Origin: Frankineae bacterium MT45
GTDB lineage: Bacteria > Actinomycetota > Actinomycetes > Mycobacteriales > Jatrophihabitantaceae
Direction: 5' to 3'
Length of the DNA stretch: 64,000 nucleotides
NCBI GenBank assembly: GCA_900100325.1
Contig: LT629697.1
Span: 3,531,423-3,595,422, forward strand
Part shown: in pieces, positions 51,065 through 58,490 of the stretch
Layout: each line of letters starts with the position of its first letter
Numbering within the stretch: the first letter of the stretch is position 1
Notes under the pieces: model-generated
Databases searched by the model: none
Seen by the model: only the letters and a program-made list of their open reading frames with translations
Told to the model about the DNA's origin: nothing
Position numbers and translations under genes: made by a program

Positions 51065-52615
51065 ATGCTGGACGACACCGCCGGATCGATCCTCGCCAAG
51101 TCGCTGGCCCGCGCCGGTGGCCGGGTGGCCGTCCGGGCTCATGGCGAAGTCAGAACCCATCGTGAATTGCTGGCCAACGCCAATCGCTTCGCCAACGCGC
51201 TCACCGGTCAGGGCCTGAAGCCCGGAGACCACGTCGCGCTCATGGTCGCCGATCGGGTGCAGGCAGTCGAGGCCTACGTCGGCTGCCTCATCGGGGGCTT
51301 CCCCGCGGTCCACGTGAATGATCGGCTGGCCCGCAACGAAGTTCGGGGGATTCTCTCCGACGCCGACGCCCGGGCATTCGTCTACACCTCAGAGGTGGCC
51401 GAGAAGGTGGCCGGCCTGGACGCGCTGGAAGATACCGCGGCCGTCGCGCTCGGCGAACCGGCCGACGGCTCGCACCTGCGTTGGGAGCCGCTGCTCTTCG
51501 CGGCCAGCTCGACCGGCCCCAACGTTGCCCGCTCCAGCGAAGACCTGGCGATCATCGGCTACACCAGCGGCACGACCGGCCAGCCCAAGGGCGTTATGCA
51601 CACCCAGCGCTCAATGGTCCGCATTCTTCGGCACATGCCGGTTCACTTCGACATCCGCCCGCGCAGCCGCTGCGCCTTCACCGGAACGCTCTCCTTCGTC
51701 GCCGGCATCTGGGGGGTGCTCCTGCCGCACCTATATCTGGGCGGCGAGATCTCCTTCATGGCCGGACTCCCGGCCGACGCCTGGATCGATCGGATGGTGG
51801 CCGAAGGCTCGAACTTCACCTACATCCCGACCCCGCTGGCCGACCAGTTCGTCGAGGAGGTCCGCCGCCGCCCGGAGGTTCTTCGGACCCTGCGCGTGGG
51901 CATGCACTCGGGTTCCAAGATGCCGGCCGACACGGTTCGGCGCGTCGTCGAGGTGATCGGCGGGCGCTTCGGTGAGGCGTACGGCATGACCGAGACCGGA
52001 GCGCCGGTGACCCGCACCGAGGAGTTCGACTGGTCACCGGCCTGCGAGGCTGAGGACGTCTACGCCAGCACCGGACGTCCGATGCATCTGGCCGACGTCT
52101 CGATCGTGGGTACCGACGGCCAGCCCCTGCCCGTGGGCGAGACCGGCGAGATCACCGTCAGCTCCGAGACGCAGTTCCTCGGGTACTACAAGCGTCCTGA
52201 GCTGACCGCGGAGGCACTCATCGACGGGCGGCTGCGCACCGGTGACATCGGCCGCCTCGACGAGGCCGGATACCTCTACGTCACCGATCGGGCCAAGGAC
52301 ATGATCGTCTCCGGCGGCATGAACGTCTTCCCGGCCGAGGTCGAGGCCGCCCTGGCGGACGTGCCGGGCCTGGCCGAACTCGCCGTATTCGGAGTACCGG
52401 ACGAGCGCTGGGGCGAGACGGTGGTGGCGGTGGCGGTGGCCTCTGACCCGTCCCTGGATGAGGCGGCGGTGATTCAGGCCGCCCGCGATCGGATCGCCTC
52501 GTACAAGAAGCCGACCCAGGTGCGTTTCGTGGATGCCCTGCCCCGTACGGCCAGCCTGAAGATCGACAAGCCGGCGCTGCGGGCCCAGTGGAGCGCGACC
52601 GGCGGTCCGCGATGA
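51065..52615 (+). CDS. Acyl-CoA ligase (AMP-forming)
   Basis: 516 aa ANL enzyme of the FadD type: IIGYTSGTTGQPKGVMHTQR, GEAYGMTETGAPVTR, GRLRTGDIGRLDEAGYLYV, RAKDMIVSGGMNVFPAEVEA, LPRTASLKIDKPALR. Note that the A10 region reads LPRTASLKIDK rather than PRNxxGK, with the Lys shifted into a SLKIDK form, as in some long-chain ligases. Distinct from the three GTExxPKGVPR paralogues. Its stop lies inside the left arm of the following terminator. Confidence 0.92.
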   Translation: MLDDTAGSILAKSLARAGGRVAVRAHGEVRTHRELLANANRFANALTGQGLKPGDHVALMVADRVQAVEAYVGCLIGGFPAVHVNDRLARNEVRGILSDADARAFVYTSEVAEKVAGLDALEDTAAVALGEPADGSHLRWEPLLFAASSTGPNVARSSEDLAIIGYTSGTTGQPKGVMHTQRSMVRILRHMPVHFDIRPRSRCAFTGTLSFVAGIWGVLLPHLYLGGEISFMAGLPADAWIDRMVAEGSNFTYIPTPLADQFVEEVRRRPEVLRTLRVGMHSGSKMPADTVRRVVEVIGGRFGEAYGMTETGAPVTRTEEFDWSPACEAEDVYASTGRPMHLADVSIVGTDGQPLPVGETGEITVSSETQFLGYYKRPELTAEALIDGRLRTGDIGRLDEAGYLYVTDRAKDMIVSGGMNVFPAEVEAALADVPGLAELAVFGVPDERWGETVVAVAVASDPSLDEAAVIQAARDRIASYKKPTQVRFVDALPRTASLKIDKPALRAQWSATGGPR

Positions 52616-52643
52616 CCACCCGTGGGCGGGTCATCGCGGACCG
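52603..52643. terminator. Bidirectional terminator overlapping the ligase stop
   Basis: CGGTCCGCGATGAC (52603-52616) and its complement (52630-52643), 14 bp, 13-nt loop. The TGA stop of the ligase is inside the left arm. Convergent with the DUF1295 gene. Confidence 0.8.
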
Positions 52644-52662
52644 GACGGTCGCGCCGAGCGAC

Positions 52663-53487
52663 TCAGCCGAGGTGAGTGGACGCGTGCTTGCGGGGCGGGC
52701 GCGGGATGAGGCCGCTGGTGCGGGCCACGTACTCGGCGTACTCCGGGCCGCGGGAGCGGGCCATGCGCCGCTCGAGGAGTGCCTTGCCGCTCTTGGAGAT
52801 GAGCATGCGGGCCATGAGGATCGGCGCGAAGACCGTGACTACTCCGATCCAGGAGCCGCAGGCGACGATCCAGATGCCGAACATCACGCAGATGTCGCCG
52901 AAGTAGTTGGGGTGACGCGTCCAGCCCCAGAGGCCCTTGTCCATCAGCTTGCCGGCATTCGCCGGATCGCTCTTGAAACGCGCCAACTGCGCATCGCCCA
53001 CGGCCTCGAAGAAGAGACCGACGGCGGCGAGGGCAACACCGAGCCAGGTAAGGGCATTCACCGGCTGGTGCTCGACCATCGCAACGCTGATCGGGATGGC
53101 CACCACCCACATGACCCAGCCCTGCGCCCAGAAGATGTTCTTGACAACGTAGGGGATCAGCGGACCGGTACGGCGCTTCATGAGCGCGGTGTAACGCGGG
53201 TCCTCCGGCTTGCCGTGGTTTCGCCAATGAATGTAACCGGCCAGGCGCAGGCCCCAGATCGCCGTGACCAGCAGAGCGATGAGACGCCGTCCCGCGTCGC
53301 CGTGGTCGATGGTGATGAGGTAGCTGACCACCGCGATAGCCACGAAGCCGAGTCCCCAGAAGGTATCGACCACCGACCAGTTGTTGGTGCGCATCGAGAT
53401 CGCCATGGTGACGCCCATAAGCACGACGATGGTCGCCGCCGATGCGACGAGACACACAACGAGTGTTACCCAAGAAACGGTGCCCAC
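52663..53487 (-). CDS. DUF1295 membrane protein (steroid 5-alpha-reductase fold)
   Basis: 274 aa, about six or seven membrane segments. NNWSVVDTFWGLGFVAIAVV, WGLRLAGYIHWRNHGKPEDP, YRTALMKRR-type loop, and the C-terminal KGLWGWTRHPNYFGDICVMF with ISKSGKALLERRMARSRGPE are typical of DUF1295, related to steroid 5-alpha reductases and isoprenylcysteine methyltransferases. An NAD(P)H-dependent ene reductase on a lipophilic intermediate is conceivable; unproved. The upstream gap holds a 17-bp motif. Confidence 0.88.
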   Translation of the reverse strand: MGTVSWVTLVVCLVASAATIVVLMGVTMAISMRTNNWSVVDTFWGLGFVAIAVVSYLITIDHGDAGRRLIALLVTAIWGLRLAGYIHWRNHGKPEDPRYTALMKRRTGPLIPYVVKNIFWAQGWVMWVVAIPISVAMVEHQPVNALTWLGVALAAVGLFFEAVGDAQLARFKSDPANAGKLMDKGLWGWTRHPNYFGDICVMFGIWIVACGSWIGVVTVFAPILMARMLISKSGKALLERRMARSRGPEYAEYVARTSGLIPRPPRKHASTHLG

Positions 53488-53512
53488 GGCATCCTCCTAA
53501 ATGTTCCGACTG

Positions 53513-53529
53513 ACACTGTTAGTTGTAGT
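53513..53529 (+). promoter_or_regulatory. Island 17-bp motif, site b
   Basis: ACACTGTTAGTTGTAGT, closest to the consensus. It lies 25 bp upstream of the DUF1295 start (minus) and 163 bp before the leader peptide of the LLM gene (plus). Confidence 0.75.
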
Positions 53530-53692
53530 AGCGTTGTCGCGGAATGGCAAGTTATTTCAAAGAGATTCGCGATCTCAGCTTGACCAGAATCCCGATCTTC
53601 AGTTGCTCTCCCTCAAGCAACTGCGTTTGTGTACTAACCGCTAGGAGACCCAATCCCCCGGGAGAAGTCGCCCTGAAACGTAAGGAGTGCAG

Positions 53693-53728
53693 ATGACTGC
53701 GATTCGTTGGAACCGGTGGTCACCGTGA
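53693..53728 (+). CDS. 11-residue leader peptide coupled to the LLM gene
   Basis: ATG at 53693 with AAGGAG (53682-53687) 5 nt upstream encodes MTAIRWNRWSP and then stops at TGA 53726-53728. The GTG of the LLM oxidoreductase (53725) overlaps this stop as GTGA. The LLM gene itself has only a poor ribosome site, so ribosomes probably load on the leader and restart. Two Trp in eleven residues are notable, but there is no room for an attenuator between leader and gene. Confidence 0.55.
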   Translation: MTAIRWNRWSP

Positions 53729-54711
53729 GTGTCCATCTCGAGGTCTCGCTCGGCCTCTGGCAGGATCGCCCGCCGGCGGAGGTGATTGAGACGGCGCTGA
53801 TCGCAGATTCCCTCGGATATCACGCTGTCTGGATCGGCGAGATGGCCACCTGGGACGCTTTCGCGCTCGGCACGCACGTCGCCACCAAGTTCAGCCAATC
53901 CGATCTGGTGCTTGGCCCGTTCGCGGTCGCCGTCCGTGATCCGGCGATGATCGCGATGGGAGTCGCCTCCGTCGCTTCGCTTACCGGACGCGGGGTCTCC
54001 GTCGCACTCGGCACCTCCTCCACGATGGTTGTCGAGCGCTGGCACGGCCGCGACCGGAGTCGACCGGCGCAGGCGCTGGCCGAATCGGCCGAGGCGGTCC
54101 GTGGCTTGCTCGACGGCAGGAAGGTCGACCTGGACGGTGCCGTCGTCAAGACCAATGGATACCGGCTACGCCTCGACGCGCCCAAGTCGGAGCTCGTGGT
54201 CGCCGCCTTCGGTGATCGCGCCATCGAGGTGGCGGCCCGGCACGCCGATCGGATGGTGCTCAACCTCGTCGACCCGGACTCGGTGCGCGATCTGGTGGGG
54301 AAGTTGCGCAGCGCCGCCGAGCGGGTCGGGCGTCCCTGCCCACGTGTCGCCGTCTGGGTGGGCTGCGCAATCGACCCGGGACCAGCCGCCATCGAACAGC
54401 TGCGCCGCTCGGTGGTCGGGTACCTGGCCGCCCCCGGCTACAGCGACATGTTCCGCCGGGCCGGCTTCTCGGAGCTGGTCGATTTCGCGCTGACTCGACC
54501 GCATCCGGCGGCGCTCCTCGAGCAGGTTCCGGCCGAGCTGAACGCGGTCGTCGGCCTGGTGGGCGACGCCGCTCAGGTCGAGGCCCGGATCAAGGAGTAC
54601 TCGGCCGCCGGTGCTGATGACATCGTCATCGTGCCGTCGGCCACCGACGACGACCCGGCGGCTCGCCACACCCTCACGGTCGCCGCCGACATCGTCGATC
54701 AACTCGGCTGA
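53725..54711 (+). CDS. LLM-class F420-dependent-type oxidoreductase
   Basis: 328 aa TIM-barrel flavin/F420 enzyme. VSVHLEVSLGLWQDRPPAEV, DSLGYHAVWIGEMATWDAFA, LVLGPFAVAVRDPAMIAMGV, GRGVSVALGTSSTMVVERWH, ELVVAAFGDRAIEVAARHAD and AGADDIVIVPSATDDDPAAR are all typical of the LLM F420 group. Reaction unknown (hydride transfer to or from a carbonyl, alcohol or ene). Start GTG 53725 is fixed by coupling to the leader peptide; TTG 53707 and GTG 53716 are alternatives. Confidence 0.88.
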   Translation: MSVHLEVSLGLWQDRPPAEVIETALIADSLGYHAVWIGEMATWDAFALGTHVATKFSQSDLVLGPFAVAVRDPAMIAMGVASVASLTGRGVSVALGTSSTMVVERWHGRDRSRPAQALAESAEAVRGLLDGRKVDLDGAVVKTNGYRLRLDAPKSELVVAAFGDRAIEVAARHADRMVLNLVDPDSVRDLVGKLRSAAERVGRPCPRVAVWVGCAIDPGPAAIEQLRRSVVGYLAAPGYSDMFRRAGFSELVDFALTRPHPAALLEQVPAELNAVVGLVGDAAQVEARIKEYSAAGADDIVIVPSATDDDPAARHTLTVAADIVDQLG

Positions 54712-54731
54712 TTGTCCATCCCCCGAACAGC

Positions 54732-54770
54732 GAAACGGGCGCTCGACCCAGCGGATCGAGCGCCCGTTTC
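54732..54770. terminator. Bidirectional terminator, 15-bp stem
   Basis: GAAACGGGCGCTCGA (54732-54746) and exact complement (54756-54770), 9-nt loop, with AAA/TTT at the stem base, between convergent genes. Confidence 0.88.
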
Positions 54771-54782
54771 TGCTGCAGACGA

Positions 54783-55592
54783 TTAGCCTCTCGGCTTGGC
54801 GCCCTCACCGAACGGGGCGAACTGCGGAGGCCGCCGCTCGACGAAACTCATGACGCCCTCGTAGAAGTCGACCGAGGCCAGCGCAGTGCGCTCCCGCTCC
54901 TCGGCGTCGTGCACCGACTCCAGGAACGTATGGGTGTAGCTGTTTCGCAGCTGTTCCTTGATGTTGATCACCGAGGCCGGGGAGCAGTTCACCGCAAGGT
55001 CAGCGGCATAGGCGAGCACGTGCTCCATCAGCTGGTCAGCCTCGACTAGCTGATGGACCAGCCCGTAGGAGGCGGCCTCGTCGGTGGTGAAGGTCCGCCC
55101 GGAGACGAGCAGCTCGGTAGCCCGGCTCATGCCAATGAGCCGTGGTAGCAGGTAAGAACTCGAGTGCAGTGCCGGCAGGCCGCGCCGGGCGAAGGCGGTG
55201 GTCATGCGCGCGCCGGGGACGGCGATCCGGACGTCGCACATCATCGTCTGGACCAGGCCGAAGCCGGCGCAGGCGCCGTTGATGGCCGCAATCATCGGCT
55301 TGTCGACGGTCATGGGATACCAGTCCGGCTGGACGATCTTCGCCATCTCCGGATTGAAGTCGCCGGTCTCGGTGTACCCCTGGAGCTCGTTGGTGTCGGC
55401 ACCGGGGCAGAAGGTGCTGCCGGAGCCGGTGACCACGATGCAGCGCACCGACGGATCCTCCACGCACTCCTGCAGCAGCCCGTAGTAGTAGCGCTGCAGG
55501 GGCACCGTCCAGGCGTTGCGCCGCTCCGGGCGGTTGAGGGTAAGCACCGTCACGGGGCCATGATCAGCGCGCAGTACCAGTTCTTCGGACAC
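54783..55592 (-). CDS. Crotonase-fold (enoyl-CoA hydratase family) protein
   Basis: 269 aa. VTVLTLNRPERRNAW, TGSGSTFCPGADTNELQG (first oxyanion strand), MIAAINGACAGFGLVQTMMC (second oxyanion Gly), LLPRLIGMSRATELLVSGRT. By alignment the two hydratase Glu positions read Val114 and Phe134, and the Glu seen in the 'RGLxAExG' variant is Leu142. So it is a crotonase without either classical acid/base Glu: perhaps an isomerase, hydrolase or decarboxylase-like member. GTG 55592 is chosen; TTG 55601 and 55622 are alternatives. It follows ligase C on the same strand (49 bp). Confidence 0.85.
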   Translation of the reverse strand: MSEELVLRADHGPVTVLTLNRPERRNAWTVPLQRYYYGLLQECVEDPSVRCIVVTGSGSTFCPGADTNELQGYTETGDFNPEMAKIVQPDWYPMTVDKPMIAAINGACAGFGLVQTMMCDVRIAVPGARMTTAFARRGLPALHSSSYLLPRLIGMSRATELLVSGRTFTTDEAASYGLVHQLVEADQLMEHVLAYAADLAVNCSPASVINIKEQLRNSYTHTFLESVHDAEERERTALASVDFYEGVMSFVERRPPQFAPFGEGAKPRG

Positions 55593-55641
55593 GGTCGTCA
55601 ATTCTCCAAAAGTAGTTGCCAATAAGGGGATTCGATATGGT

Positions 55642-57330
55642 TCAGGCCGGCTGTAGGCTCGCCTTCAGGTCACGTTTCAGCACCTTGCCGATCGCATTGC
55701 GCGGCAGGGAGTCAACGATCTCCAGGCGTTCCGGGAGTTTGAAGGTGGCCACCTTGCGCTCCTTCAGAAAATCTACGATCTCGTTCAGGGTCAGCGTCTG
55801 GCCGCTCTGCGGCACAACGAAGACACAGACCCGCTCCCCCAGCCGCGGATCGGGCCAGCCGACGGCGGCGACCTCGGCTACCTTGGGGTGCGCCTCGACC
55901 AGTCCTTCGATATCGGCCGGGGAGATCTTGAAGCCGCCGCGGACGATGAGTTCCTTGGAACGTCCGAGAAAGCTGACGTACTGCAGCTGATCACCGACGT
56001 ACTCGAAGACGTCACCGGTGCGGAAGTAACCCTGCTCGTCGAACTCCGAACCGTCGCCACCCCAGTATCCGGCGAAGATGGTCGGCCCGACCAGCCGGAG
56101 CTCGCCGGGGCGTCCGGCGGTGTGGATGTCCTCGCCGGTCGCCAGGTCGACCAGCCGTTCGCCGGCGAAGCGATCGCTCTCGACGTTGGTCGGCAACCCG
56201 TGCGACCCGGGTCGTGGCAGCAGGCTCCCCCGCAGTTCCGGCTCCGGGATGTTGGCCCGGCAACCGGCCAGTGAGAGCCCTTCGTTCGACCCGAAGAAGT
56301 TGATGATCTCGATACCCAGGGCCTCCCAGCCCTCGATCATCGACGGCAGCAGGGTGGTCGACCCGGAGCCCATCGTCCGCAGCGAGCTCAGGTCGGTGTT
56401 GGCCAGCCGCTCCGGCTCCTGCAGCAACTGGGTGAGGATGGCCGGCGGTGAGACGGAGTGGGTCACCGACTCAGCACTGATCTGCGCCAGGAAAGTGTCC
56501 AGGTCAAACGGATGGTGGAGTACCAGGCGGCACCCCTCGCGCATCCACGGCACGAACATCCCGCCCATCCCGCCGGCATTCACCATCGGGAACGTGCAGA
56601 GCAGCACCGAGTCCGGGTTCATCTCGGGCACGCCGGCGGTGGTCTGGACGACGGCCAGCCAGTCACCATGCGCGCGCGGAACGCCCTTGGGATTGCTCTC
56701 GGTCCCGGAGGTCCAGCAGAGAGTCAGGCAGTCATTGGCATCGACCACACGGTTGGCGCGATAGTCAGCCAGTATCGACGGATCGGCCGCTCCCTCGAGG
56801 GCCGGGTCGAGCGGGATGACGCCGTCGGGGAGTCCCGTCCCGAAGGCGAAGCAATGCTGCAGCGATGGGATCCGCGGGGCCAGCGCGGCCAGCTCCGCCG
56901 CGTTGTCCCGTCCACCGACCCGGCTGGCCGTGACCAGGGCGCGGAAGCCGCCGATGGAGGCGAGGGAAAGCACCTCGTGCTCACGGTATTGCGCAGGGAA
57001 AGGCGAGACGATCGCGCCGATTCGCATGCCGGCGAGGTACACCACCGCGAGCTCGACGATGTTCGGCAGCTGGATGCCGATCACGTCGCCTTCACCGAGA
57101 CCGGCCTTGAGAAACTCGGTGGCGACACCATCGGCACTGCGGCGCAGGTCGGCCCAGGTCAGGCGGCGCGGGTCACCCTGGGTGAAGGTGCTCCGGTTCG
57201 GGGCATCGACGATCGCCACCTCGTCCGGGCGCCGGGCCAGGTGCTGCTCGAAGCGGGAGTCCAGCGTGTCACCGGACCACCACCCCAGCTCCAGAAAGCT
57301 GGCTACCCGCTCCGGCGGAAAGAGACGCAT
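55642..57330 (-). CDS. CoA/AMP ligase, GTExxPKGVPR type (paralogue C)
   Basis: 562 aa ANL enzyme starting MRLFPPERVASFLELGWWSG, like paralogue A. LCWTSGTESNPKGVPRAHGD, NFFGSNEGLSLAG, GYFRTGDVFEYVG, FLGRSKELIVRGGFKISPAD, LPRNAIGKVLKRDLKASL. Two ATGs are adjacent; the second (57330) is better spaced from GGAGG. It heads a minus unit with the crotonase, divergent from the second double-HxlR regulator, which may control it. Confidence 0.92.
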   Translation of the reverse strand: MRLFPPERVASFLELGWWSGDTLDSRFEQHLARRPDEVAIVDAPNRSTFTQGDPRRLTWADLRRSADGVATEFLKAGLGEGDVIGIQLPNIVELAVVYLAGMRIGAIVSPFPAQYREHEVLSLASIGGFRALVTASRVGGRDNAAELAALAPRIPSLQHCFAFGTGLPDGVIPLDPALEGAADPSILADYRANRVVDANDCLTLCWTSGTESNPKGVPRAHGDWLAVVQTTAGVPEMNPDSVLLCTFPMVNAGGMGGMFVPWMREGCRLVLHHPFDLDTFLAQISAESVTHSVSPPAILTQLLQEPERLANTDLSSLRTMGSGSTTLLPSMIEGWEALGIEIINFFGSNEGLSLAGCRANIPEPELRGSLLPRPGSHGLPTNVESDRFAGERLVDLATGEDIHTAGRPGELRLVGPTIFAGYWGGDGSEFDEQGYFRTGDVFEYVGDQLQYVSFLGRSKELIVRGGFKISPADIEGLVEAHPKVAEVAAVGWPDPRLGERVCVFVVPQSGQTLTLNEIVDFLKERKVATFKLPERLEIVDSLPRNAIGKVLKRDLKASLQPA

Positions 57331-57440
57331 CATTCCTCCGTCGAGATTCGTCAGGGGTTGCCACGATTGGCCACATTCCCCTGCAATCTATCCCGAGGCG
57401 CTCCTTTGTTTCAAGAGCAGAAGTCTCCCTAGGGCACGAA

Positions 57441-57471
57441 TTGCGCGCACAATAAAGGTGTGTATGCGCAA
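57441..57471 (+). promoter_or_regulatory. Nested dyad in ligase C / HxlR divergent gap
   Basis: TTGCGC (57441-57446) and GCGCAA (57466-57471) enclose CACA (57448-57451) and TGTG (57459-57462). The nested inverted repeats sit 75 bp before the HxlR start, at a place expected for an autoregulatory operator. It does not match the 17-bp island motif. Confidence 0.4.
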
Positions 57472-57545
57472 CCGCGGCACCATCTCTTCAACTGGGCGAG
57501 TGGCAAAGACTGCCGCTGAGCCGCTTCAGATGGCAGGATGAGCGG

Positions 57546-58490
57546 ATGACGTCCGCGACCCCCTCCGCTCTGGAGAGCGCACTGCTGATCGTCGGCGACC
57601 GCTGGAACCTGCAGATCATCCGTTCGTGTTTCCAGGGTGCGCGCCGCTTTCAGGACCTCCGCAACGAGCTGAGCATCTCCGACGCGGTGCTCGCCCAGCG
57701 GCTACGCGGGCTCGTCGCGTCCGGCGTGCTGCGCACCGAGAGCTACAGCGTCTCGCCGCCACGTCACGAGTATCGCCTCACCGACGCCGGAAAGGAACTC
57801 TGGTCGGTCTTCGTCGCCATGTGGTCGTGGGACCGTCGCTGGGCACCGGGGAGTCCCGGCGCCCTCGGCACGCACCTGATTCACCTCCCGTGCGGCAATG
57901 CGGTGACTCCGGTCTTCGGCTGCGGTCAGTGCGGGGCCATCGGTGTGACGGCCCGCGACACCGAGACGACCCTGGACGAGAACGACGCGCCGCGAGGGGC
58001 GACCCGCTCCCGCCGCTCCACCGCGACCGACCTCGGCGAGTTCCGCGACTCGACGGTGGTGTTGGCCGACCGCTGGTCGACCTTCCTGCTGGCGGCCGCA
58101 CTACTGGGCGCGCACCGGTTCAGTGAGTTCAAGCGGCGACTACCCGGCATCTCCCCGTTCACCCTCACCGAGCGACTCGGCGTCTTCGTGGAGACCGAGA
58201 TGCTGAGCCGGGCACCGGTGGCCGAGGGGGCCGGGCGTCACGAGTACCTGCTCACCCCGAAGAGCTTCGACTTCTTCGTCGTCTTCGCGTTGCTGAACGG
58301 CTGGGCAGAGCATTCACTCGCCGACGGGCGCGGGGGTTCATCGGGACTGCTGATCACGCATCGAGCCTGCGGCGAACCGTTGGTTCCGCGCTTCACCTGC
58401 AACTGCTGCAACCAGGAACTGCAGCGCCGGGAGGTCGAGTTCCAGACCCGCCACTCCGGTCGCGGCTACGGGGCGGAGGGGACGGCGTGA
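57546..58490 (+). CDS. Double HxlR-domain transcriptional regulator
   Basis: 314 aa, two HxlR winged-helix domains. First: ALLIVGDRWNLQIIRSCFQG to PPRHEYRLTDAGKELW. Second: STVVLADRWSTFLLAAALLG to GRHEYLLTPKSFDFF. Cys-rich ribbons follow each: LPCGNAVTPVFGCGQCGAIG and RACGEPLVPRFTCNCCNQEL. It shares the plan of 41549. Coupled to the patatin gene by GTGA. Likely ligand: a CoA thioester or the pathway substrate (inference). Confidence 0.88.
   Translation: MTSATPSALESALLIVGDRWNLQIIRSCFQGARRFQDLRNELSISDAVLAQRLRGLVASGVLRTESYSVSPPRHEYRLTDAGKELWSVFVAMWSWDRRWAPGSPGALGTHLIHLPCGNAVTPVFGCGQCGAIGVTARDTETTLDENDAPRGATRSRRSTATDLGEFRDSTVVLADRWSTFLLAAALLGAHRFSEFKRRLPGISPFTLTERLGVFVETEMLSRAPVAEGAGRHEYLLTPKSFDFFVVFALLNGWAEHSLADGRGGSSGLLITHRACGEPLVPRFTCNCCNQELQRREVEFQTRHSGRGYGAEGTA

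Noticed and set aside
53693-53728. Trp attenuator upstream of the LLM gene
   Set aside because: The leader stop overlaps the LLM start, leaving no space for alternative hairpins; simple coupling explains it better.
55601-55625. Eighth copy of the island motif near AGTAGTTGCC
   Set aside because: It lacks the invariant TGTAG and AC positions at the right spacing.
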